From NCBI GenBank assembly GCA_017620455.1, contig JAFZQK010000076.1, positions 1 to 10,732 on the forward strand: a stretch of 10,732 nt of DNA, read 5' to 3'. The stretch comes from Clostridia bacterium (lineage in GTDB: Bacteria > Bacillota_A > Clostridia > Christensenellales > Aristaeellaceae). Numbering within the stretch: position 1 is the first letter of the stretch; each line of letters opens with the position of its first letter. The notes under the pieces are model-generated. The model was given only the letters and a program-made list of their open reading frames with translations. It made no database searches and was not told the DNA's origin. This document shows positions 6,901-10,732 of this stretch, piece by piece. The position numbers were made by a program, and so were the translations under genes.

Positions 6901-8281
6901 AAGCGCCCTCCACCCGCTTTCCGATGCCGCTTTCCGGCCCGTTCAGGCATTCCAGCACGGCGCCGTGGCCGTCCTCCGCCACGTCCGGGGTGAGGATGAC
7001 GCTCACCCAATCCTCATTGGAGGTGACGGCGGAAGCCCGGCTCTGGGCGGCGCTTATGGAATCGTATTGCCCGGCGTCGTTGGGATCGGTAAACGCCACG
7101 GCGACACGGCCGCCGGTCCAGCTGCCCCCGTTGTTATCGTACACGGTATGAAGATGGTTTGCCGTGGCGGATTCGCCGGGGGCCAGCATGGTCGTATACA
7201 TGCCGATTAAGGAGTCGAAGGGCAGGGAGAAGTAATTCGGAAAATACAGCGGCACGTTGCCGGTGTTGGTGATAATGGTCTGCAGGGAGATATTGTCGTT
7301 GTCGTGGTAAACGGCCTGCTCTTCGCCGGGCGTGATCCGCAGGACGAGGGAGAGGCTGGGATTCGGGGGCTCCGCGGGGCCGGTGGCGGGGATGGTCTTT
7401 TCCTCCACGTGGCTGCTTTCGATCTTGCAGATGCGGCGCTCCAGGCCCTCCACGCCGGGGCCGGGCTCCTTCACCCGCTGCCATTCGCCCCAGTCATGGT
7501 CGCCGTAATCGCCGTACTTGTATTCTTCCGCCCCGCAGGAGCAGACGCGGCGCAGCAGCGCCTTTTTCACGCAGTTGCCCTTTTCCTCCACGAACCAATC
7601 GCTCCACTGGTGCTGATGGGTGGGCGAATCGGTGACGGGCGGGGGATTGGTGGGCGGCTGGGGATTCAGCTTGGGGATGGATTCGGTCTTGGTGTGGCTG
7701 GGATCGCGCTGGCAGGTGTAGGTCAGCACGCCCTCTTCCTCCACGGTGGGCTGTTTGGTGACGGTGCCGCCGTCCCACAGATGGCCCAGGGGAGGCGTGT
7801 TCTCTTCCTTCACGGCCTGGCACCGGCGGCAGTAGTAGGACTGCAGGCCGCCTTCCGTGCAGGTGGCGTTGTCGGCGTCTACGGGCTGCCAGTCGTGGCC
7901 CAGGGCGGGGATGGTCCTGTAATCCTCCAGGCCGCAGCGGTTGCAGATGCGGTAGGCCTGGCCATCCGTGGTGCACGTGGGCTCCTGGAGCACCTTTTCG
8001 CCGCTCCAGTCATGGCCCAGGGCGGGCAGGGTTTCCTCCAGCACCATCTCATCGCAGTAGACGCAGTACCACCAGACGGTGCCGCTGTCCACGCAGGTGG
8101 GATCGCTCACTTCGGCAAAGCAGAAGTGATTGCCGTTGTTGCGAATAGCGGCGTCTTCGTTGGTACAGCCGGGCAGGTTCCTGGTGCTGTTATTGTCGAC
8201 GGCCAGGGCTGCGGGAGCCGCGGACAGGAGCATCAGCAGCGCTGTCAGCAGCGCGGCCAGGCGGAGAGACGTTCGTTTCAT
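3914..8281 (-). CDS. Large secreted multi-module protein (Cys-repeat, CARDB/DUF11-like, helical C-terminus)
   Basis: An unnamed exported protein of about 1455 aa. Residues 1-27 form a signal peptide (charged start MKRTSLR, hydrophobic core, APAALA before the cut). Residues 39-301 hold six modules ending in GHxW-like motifs, each with CxxC-type cysteines or degenerate versions. Residues 309-1075 hold six beta-sandwich repeats marked by NTG-like turns at about 339, 470, 605, 741, 856 and 996, resembling CARDB/DUF11 adhesion modules. Residues 1104-1177 are a PDG repeat linker. Residues 1185-1455 are alpha-helical and Ala-rich, with two segments resembling LprI/DUF1311. No LPxTG, SLH, choline-binding or transmembrane anchor is seen, so it is probably released or bound non-covalently. 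The start is uncertain: an in-frame ATG at 8296 abuts its AAAGG sequence, while 8281 gives the cleanest signal peptide. It has its own terminator and looks monocistronic. A surface adhesin or scaffold role is inference. Confidence 0.85.
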   Translation of the reverse strand: MKRTSLRLAALLTALLMLLSAAPAALAVDNNSTRNLPGCTNEDAAIRNNGNHFCFAEVSDPTCVDSGTVWWYCVYCDEMVLEETLPALGHDWSGEKVLQEPTCTTDGQAYRICNRCGLEDYRTIPALGHDWQPVDADNATCTEGGLQSYYCRRCQAVKEENTPPLGHLWDGGTVTKQPTVEEEGVLTYTCQRDPSHTKTESIPKLNPQPPTNPPPVTDSPTHQHQWSDWFVEEKGNCVKKALLRRVCSCGAEEYKYGDYGDHDWGEWQRVKEPGPGVEGLERRICKIESSHVEEKTIPATGPAEPPNPSLSLVLRITPGEEQAVYHDNDNISLQTIITNTGNVPLYFPNYFSLPFDSLIGMYTTMLAPGESATANHLHTVYDNNGGSWTGGRVAVAFTDPNDAGQYDSISAAQSRASAVTSNEDWVSVILTPDVAEDGHGAVLECLNGPESGIGKRVEGASLPLRFCLTNTGSVSIRLSLNDSVYDISAPNGMVDGKYSLDPGQSMYFTVPHQVKAQEVTDGVATDPSGWFVTYAYQKDGGQWAFDDATATVQIPLTYPDGTVPEEAHPQLTLIYEGDSDDSYNPVTKEVLDFDDCVWADYTCINSGNVPLKLSLRVNSGGSVDWYDKEKVYYPSESLGVLGVGYYSPVGSYLKTGTETAELAGTATVSFYFVGLDPVTGAELCQSNEINRTWKVAKPGPEPWPIPNESAMTITQFEYSYSSDPNGYVLGEPYEVWAVVENVGCEPVDGHTVYFPREDKTDSFPGTMEPADTLWWNVECSTVTEADVALGYIYFPPLILTWTDPVSGNEISVMSEPVKLDVIDDPGLVLVKTIKNLPERGHFIAGETIQWQVSITNNSKETFTTVTVFDKGEQIGYFEEIAPGETKTVDVPDYLVDEYDEATGEACNTATASAYDEDADWHMYFSNESKAPCGPWSPIPPVVPPEDPEPKPHEDPLVPAVEEHVGAMVVKTELSYPSQGDYYVAGDKIQYEILVKNTGTVDLDTLTIYDSLAGLAPIATGGVLPAGQETTFKYEYTVTVPDTIYGWVYNTAVLEFTFGGMKGTPVTSNTVQSKVSPEAPHTTGGGTIDKDKLPDPPGETGEPVKMPDGTPVTTPDGTPIIAPPGTKPVLDPDGKLVTTDEGIPVLKLPDGSYCIPGPDGKLIKTDKDGNPIYTEKGSYIYVEYSAGPISCEVRLKALGVAEGQYTLHACAAHAGTAKAAEAAAAAGTADGWKQAGNLWREEIDKLYQTLYDAADGAAKTAVVNDRAVFYTFVSEYETMMSAGDPAAAQKAVTELLRMHCAELCAMVRTVPKPLPDSMTGNFRRLMNGQPADANRRTLGALRGSDSELTEIYDASGARALSQVQTVLSSAKTSAAKVNAFSQAQRSWQTALDQVVNTRYRAADRAARKAIASCRIMLDQVYAARKELVEALYGDAPEVGAEVLSNLYKNALFNMSK
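3992..4588 (-). other. Helical C-terminal region with two LprI/DUF1311-like units
   Basis: Part of the large secreted protein. Unit 1 (4588-4352) contains WREEIDKLYQTLYDAADG, then an amphipathic stretch and a short Cys pair (MHCAELC). Unit 2 (4249-3992) contains LTEIYDAS, then AQRSWQTALDQV, then SCRIMLDQVY. LprI/DUF1311 proteins have 'L-x-x-x-Y-x-x-L' followed by 'AQRxW-x-x-x-R', which unit 2 resembles most. The assignment rests on pattern only and may be wrong. Confidence 0.4.
4751..4972 (-). repeat. PDG-type short tandem repeat linker
   Basis: Within the large secreted protein, about 74 residues are made of roughly nine copies of an 8-9 residue unit centred on PDG or a variant (PDGTP twice, PPGTK, PDGKL, DEGIP, PDGSY, PDGKL, KDGNP, EKGSY). 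A hydrophobic pair such as VT, II, VL or LI lies between turns. It separates the beta-sandwich modules from the helical C-terminus. The regular turn-strand pattern suggests an extended or beta-solenoid-like spacer. Confidence 0.75.
7379..8167 (-). repeat. Six Cys-containing GHxW modules in the large secreted protein
   Basis: Tandem units of about 30-45 residues with the pattern T-C, an aromatic strand, C-x-x-C, a charged strand, then LGHDW. Cys triplets (mature-start numbering) are 63/73/76, 103/113/116, 141/151/154 and 237/247/249. Two further copies are degenerate, with one Cys each at about 190 and 285. The last copies are separated by a Pro-rich linker (about 206-222). Such modules are frequent in secreted proteins of gut Clostridia. 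Zinc binding or disulfides are possible but not shown here. Confidence 0.8.
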
Positions 8282-8424
8282 GGGTGCATCATCCATCCTT
8301 TCTTTGACTGTCGGGGGGAAGAAGTGAAACGCGCTATGGAATTTTGTCGTTCGGGGAGACGTTCTTTCCTGAATGATGGTTTATGGGGAACGAACAGATA
8401 TTCCAGTTTTCTGGATCCACACCC

Positions 8425-8433
8425 AGTATAGCA
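8425..8433 (-). promoter_or_regulatory. Candidate extended -10 promoter of the large secreted protein gene
   Basis: On the minus strand, TGC followed by TATACT (8433-8425) fits an extended -10 element. The -35 region is poor, but the DNA just upstream (8455-8490) is A/T-rich and could act as an UP element. The implied leader is about 135 nt, with a weak 4-bp hairpin (CCAG/CTGG, 8404-8415). Apart from this promoter and leader I see nothing else between 8297 and the tRNA terminator. Confidence 0.5.
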
Positions 8434-8497
8434 TAATGTGGGAGAAAATGCACCAGTATTTTCATGGCTTTGCAAAAAAAGACAAAAAATGAGCGTG

Positions 8498-8529
8498 AAA
8501 AAGCCCGGAGGACGGTATCCTCCGGGCTT
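8498..8529 (-). terminator. Rho-independent terminator of the tRNA-Leu gene
   Basis: A perfect 12-bp stem, AAGCCCGGAGGA (8501-8512) with its complement (8518-8529), and a 5-nt loop. On the minus strand it runs into TTTTT ending at 8498. It begins 3 nt after the encoded CCA of the tRNA. Confidence 0.93.
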
Positions 8530-8531
8530 CC

Positions 8532-8616
8532 TGGTGCGGTCGACGGGACTTGAACCCGTACTCCTTTCAGAACACGCCCCTCAAACGTGCGCGTATGCCG
8601 ATTCCGCCACGACCGC
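8532..8616 (-). tRNA. tRNA-Leu (anticodon GAG)
   Basis: An 85-nt gene including an encoded CCA end (8534-8532). The 7-bp acceptor stem pairs GCGGTCG (8616-8610) with CGACCGC (8542-8536), with discriminator A. The T arm reads CGGGTTCAAGTCCCG. The anticodon stem is CACGT with GCGTG (last pair U-G) around loop TTGAGGG, giving anticodon GAG, which reads CUC and CUU leucine codons. A long variable arm is present, as expected for tRNA-Leu. A consensus promoter lies just upstream and a terminator follows directly, so the gene is a stand-alone unit. Confidence 0.97.
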
Positions 8617-8637
8617 ATGCCGCAAACAGCAAAAAAT

Positions 8638-8666
8638 ATTATAGCGGAAGGGGCGGTTCTTGTCAA
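8638..8666 (-). promoter_or_regulatory. Perfect consensus promoter of tRNA-Leu
   Basis: On the minus strand, TTGACA (8666-8661), a 17-bp spacer and TATAAT (8643-8638) match both sigma-A consensus hexamers exactly. Transcription should begin near 8631, about 15 nt before the mature tRNA 5' end. Such strength is typical of stable RNA genes. Confidence 0.93.
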
Positions 8667-8693
8667 CCGTTTCGGGGGCAAAAGTTTTCCACG

Positions 8694-8778
8694 CTTTAAG
8701 GATACTTAAAGGTTCATGGGTATCATGGGAATTGCCGGAGGGGGAAAACCCCCGATGGGGAAGCGCGCGGATGCGCGC
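8694..8778 (+). promoter_or_regulatory. Palindrome-rich leader upstream of the small secreted protein gene
   Basis: Three perfect inverted repeats lie in this stretch: CTTTAAG (8694-8700) with CTTAAAG (8705-8711), GGGGG (8740-8744) with CCCCC (8749-8753) around AAAA, and GCGCGC (8763-8768) with GCGCGC (8773-8778). A direct repeat CATGGG occurs at 8715-8720 and 8724-8729, with a possible -10 (TATCAT, 8721-8726) between. The TTGACA at 8789 has no usable -10 because it would fall on the ribosome binding site. I cannot identify a convincing promoter; the first palindrome may be an operator. Confidence 0.35.
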
Positions 8779-8821
8779 GGAAAACGGATTGACAGAGACA
8801 AAAAAGAAAGGAAGATGAAAA

Positions 8822-9373
8822 ATGAAAAAATGGATCAGTATGCTCCTGATCGCGGCTCTGTGCCTGGGCCTGACGCTGGGCGCGTCCGCCGAAGCCGTCA
8901 CGGAAGCGGACGCCGTGAGCAGCGCCACCCGGCAGACGGAGGCCCAGACCGCCCGGAAAGGAAACGGCGGGCGCGGCAGGACGGCAAAGCCGGCGCAGAC
9001 CCCCGACGCTCCCGGCGCGGAGCAGCCGAACGAAGCGATCCCGGAGGGCGAGACGCCCGCGGCGCCGACGGAAAGTGAAGCGCCCGCGGCTCCGACGGAA
9101 AAGGAAACCCCCGCGGCCCCGACGGCGGGCAGGCAGGCGAAGGCCCGGCGCGGCGCCGACGGCGCCGGCAGCCGCGGCAAGCCCGGCATGCGGCAGGAGG
9201 CCCAGGATAGCGACGGGCAGAAAAAACAGAACGCCGCCGTCCGGGTGAAAATCCTGGAGGTCGGGGACGGATGGGTGAAGCTGAGCGTCAACGGAAAGAC
9301 CGGCTATGTGAAGCTGCAGCTCCTTTTGGAGGCGCTGACGGAAAATCCGCCGGACGCGGAAGTGAAAAACTGA
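8822..9373 (+). CDS. Small secreted protein with Ala/Pro/Thr repeat and SH3-like C-terminus
   Basis: A 183-aa exported protein of unknown function. Residues 1-23 form a signal peptide (MKKWISMLLIAALCLGL, cut after GASA). Residues 24-135 are low complexity and probably disordered, rich in Ala, Pro, Thr, Gly and Arg. They include three 9-residue repeats of the type (E)TPAAPTE-x-E at about residues 77-102 (DNA 9050-9127, 27-bp period). The only ordered part is residues 139-171, where VRVKILEVGDGWVKLSVNGKTGYVKL looks like a half or minimal bacterial SH3 domain, a fold that often binds peptidoglycan. The start has AAAGGAAG at 8807-8814, 7 nt from the ATG. No anchor is seen. The gene is followed by its own terminator, so it is probably monocistronic. 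The SH3 call rests on the GWxKLxxNGKTGYV pattern alone. Confidence 0.8.
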   Translation: MKKWISMLLIAALCLGLTLGASAEAVTEADAVSSATRQTEAQTARKGNGGRGRTAKPAQTPDAPGAEQPNEAIPEGETPAAPTESEAPAAPTEKETPAAPTAGRQAKARRGADGAGSRGKPGMRQEAQDSDGQKKQNAAVRVKILEVGDGWVKLSVNGKTGYVKLQLLLEALTENPPDAEVKN

Positions 9374-9385
9374 ATCCTTTGAAGG

Positions 9386-9411
9386 CGGGGGCGTGCTGCC
9401 CCCGTTTTTTT
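9386..9411 (+). terminator. Rho-independent terminator after the small secreted protein
   Basis: A perfect 7-bp stem, CGGGGGC (9386-9392) with GCCCCCG (9398-9404), loop GTGCT, followed by seven T (9405-9411). It lies 12 bp after the stop codon. Confidence 0.94.
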
Positions 9412-9426
9412 CCGACGGTTTGACGG

Positions 9427-9455
9427 TTGACGGCGGGCGGGGCGCGGGCTATAAT
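9427..9455 (+). promoter_or_regulatory. Sigma-A promoter of the DinB-DUF3795 / HAD operon
   Basis: TTGACG (9427-9432), a 17-bp spacer and TATAAT (9450-9455). The -35 heptamer TTGACGG is tandemly duplicated (9420-9426 and 9427-9433). Only the second copy has the right spacing. Transcription near 9462 would leave a leader of about 88 nt in which I recognise no known element. Confidence 0.85.
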
Positions 9456-9549
9456 GAAACCGTGGGAGAAACCAAAAATTGACAGGACGGGGACGGCCCG
9501 CTGACGCCATCCGATCCCGTCGGACAAGCGAGCGGAAAAGAGGTGCGGC

Positions 9550-10602
9550 ATGAACAGGGCATGGGCTGATCAGAACAAGGAAATGCAGTCCCTTTTGAAA
9601 AAGGCGACCTTTCCCCAGGGCATCGATGCGCTGCTTTCCCTGCGGGAGGAACTGGCGGCGGAGGTGCGGCGCTGGCGGGAAACGCTGCGGGACGCGGATT
9701 ACAGCGCCCAGCCGTTTCCGGGCGCGAAAGGGTATCACAGCAAAACGGTGGCCTATTCCATCTGGCACATCATCAGGATCGAGGATATCGTGGTGAATCC
9801 CCTGATCCGCGGGCGGGAAGACGTGCTGTCCGCGGGAGGCTGGCTGGAAAAAACGGGGTCGCCCATCATCACCACCGGCAACGAACTGGCGGGGGAGGAG
9901 ATCGCCGCCTTTTCCCGGGCGCTGAACGTGGACGGGCTGCAGGCCTATGCCGAAGCCGTGCGGGAAAGCACGGACCGGTGGCTGCGCACCCTTAGGTACG
10001 AGGATCTGAAGCGGCGCTTTTCCCAGGAGGACCAGGAGCGGCTTCGCCGGCTGGGCGCGGTCAGCCGGGAGGAAAGCGCGGAGTGGCTGATCGGCTACTG
10101 GTGCGGAAAGGACGTCCGGGGGCTGATCAGAATGCCATTCAGCAGGCACTGGATCATGCATATCGAGGCAATGCAGCGTATCAAAAACAGGCTGTGCAAA
10201 AACGCGCGGAAGGGAGTCGACCCCGTCGCATACTGCGGTTTCTCCTGCAACCATTGCTTCCTGGCAGAGTGGTGCGGTTCCTGCAGGACCGCATACAACA
10301 CCTGTTCATTCGCGACAGTTACTCCGGACGGCATATGCCCCAACGCGAAATGCTGCGCAGAGAAAGGAATTGACGGCTGCTACGAGTGCGAAAGCCTCGA
10401 ATCCTGTGAAAAGGGCTTCTATATTCCGTCGAACGACGGCGCGAACGCAGCCAAGGCGCAGGCAATGTATATCAGGAAGCACGGAAAGAAGGATTTCCTG
10501 AAGGTGCAGGACCGGCTTAATGAACGGCATGATTTCATGAAGACCCAGGAGATCCTGGGCCAGGACTGCAGAGAAGGATTAAGAATCCTGGAAGAGAACT
10601 GA
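9550..10602 (+). CDS. DinB-like domain fused to a Cys-rich DUF3795 domain
   Basis: A 350-aa two-domain cytoplasmic protein. The N-terminal part (about residues 20-212) resembles the DinB/YfiT-like metal-binding four-helix fold. It has the expected three histidines: His73 in SIWHIIR, and His200 and His204 in RHWIMHIEAM. Relatives include thiol-dependent metalloenzymes, but many have no known reaction. The C-terminal part (about 226-292) is Cys-rich: AYCGFSCNHC, WCGSC, CPNAKCCAEKGIDGC, YECESLESCEKG. This is the DUF3795 pattern, a likely metal- or cluster-binding domain of unknown role, followed by a charged helical tail. The start has AAAGAGGTG at 9537-9545 and a good promoter at 9427-9455. The HAD gene starts 14 bp downstream. 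Codon use changes within the gene near 10130, with more GCA, AGA and AGG, although the frame is intact. Confidence 0.85.
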   Translation: MNRAWADQNKEMQSLLKKATFPQGIDALLSLREELAAEVRRWRETLRDADYSAQPFPGAKGYHSKTVAYSIWHIIRIEDIVVNPLIRGREDVLSAGGWLEKTGSPIITTGNELAGEEIAAFSRALNVDGLQAYAEAVRESTDRWLRTLRYEDLKRRFSQEDQERLRRLGAVSREESAEWLIGYWCGKDVRGLIRMPFSRHWIMHIEAMQRIKNRLCKNARKGVDPVAYCGFSCNHCFLAEWCGSCRTAYNTCSFATVTPDGICPNAKCCAEKGIDGCYECESLESCEKGFYIPSNDGANAAKAQAMYIRKHGKKDFLKVQDRLNERHDFMKTQEILGQDCREGLRILEEN

Positions 10603-10616
10603 CCCGGGAGGAAAAT

Positions 10617-10732
10617 ATGATCAATCTGCTGAAAGACAAGGAAGTCATCTTTTTCGACGTCGGTTATACGCTGGACGCGCCGGCTTCCGGGGACTGGATG
10701 TTTACCCGGAAGTTCCTTGAACTGGCCGGGGA
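10617..10732 (+). CDS. HAD-family hydrolase, N-terminal fragment
   Basis: The 5' end of a gene running off the window, about 38 residues. VIFFDVGYTLDAPASGDW near the start matches HAD superfamily motif I, with the nucleophile Asp in FFDVGYTL. The usual second Asp (DxD) is Gly here; this variant is seen in a subset of HAD proteins and can mean altered phosphatase activity. HAD enzymes cleave phosphate esters or related bonds, and the substrate cannot be told from this fragment. GGGAGG at 10606-10611 lies 5 nt before the ATG, and the start is 14 bp after the DinB-DUF3795 stop, so the two share an operon. Confidence 0.8.
   Translation, partial: MINLLKDKEVIFFDVGYTLDAPASGDWMFTRKFLELAG

Noticed and set aside
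8532..8616. tRNA gene as an integration site of a mobile element
   Set aside because: No integrase and no repeated copy of the tRNA 3' end is seen in this window.
8789..8794. TTGACA as a -35 box for the small secreted protein gene
   Set aside because: The matching -10 would fall at 8812-8817, on the ribosome binding site, leaving almost no leader and no TATAAT-like sequence.
9304..10254. A 316-codon minus-strand open frame over the DinB gene
   Set aside because: It crosses a terminator and a promoter, has no recognisable motif, and opposes a gene with a clear His triad.

Overview
The window looks like a chromosomal segment of a GC-rich Bacillota, most likely a gut-type anaerobic Clostridia member (Oscillospirales or Christensenellales-like; I cannot place it more finely). 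The basis is strong GGAGG-type ribosome binding sites, sigma-A style promoters with 17-bp spacers, rho-independent terminators, a tRNA with an encoded CCA, and a large secreted protein built from Cys-x-x-Cys 'GHxW' modules of a kind common in gut Clostridia. High third-position GC leaves many long open frames antisense to the real genes; these were discarded.

Region 1 (1-1564, + strand) is a methionine biosynthesis pair: the C-terminal half of O-acetylhomoserine sulfhydrylase (MetY-type) followed after 17 bp by a MetA-family homoserine acyltransferase. MetA carries Glu at position 111, the residue known to favour acetyl-CoA, so the first enzyme should make O-acetylhomoserine and the neighbour should consume it. 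Region 2 (1652-3274, - strand) is a two-gene operon: a radical SAM protein of unknown substrate, then a GNAT acetyltransferase 15 bp downstream. It is divergent from region 3 (3401-3793, +), a small flavin-binding split-barrel (PNPOx-like) protein. The two promoters lie back to back with only 5 bp between their -35 boxes.

Region 4 (3914-8281, - strand) is one very large secreted protein of about 1455 aa. In order it has a signal peptide, six Cys-containing GHxW modules (some degenerate), six 'NTG' beta-sandwich modules (CARDB/DUF11-like), a short 'PDG' repeat linker, and an alpha-helical C-terminus that I read as two LprI/DUF1311-like units. No sorting signal or membrane anchor is visible. 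A tRNA-Leu(GAG) gene with a perfect consensus promoter and its own terminator lies upstream at 8532-8616 (- strand).

Region 5 (8822-10732, + strand) holds a small secreted protein with an Ala/Pro/Thr repeat and an SH3-like C-terminus, then a DinB-DUF3795 fusion protein transcribed from a good promoter. The 5' end of a HAD-family hydrolase follows 14 bp later in the same operon. Codon use in the fusion gene shifts near position 10130, which may mark a recombination junction.

I see no CRISPR array, insertion sequence, phage gene or defence locus. The least described items are the domain architecture of the giant secreted protein, the radical SAM/GNAT operon and the DinB-DUF3795 fusion.
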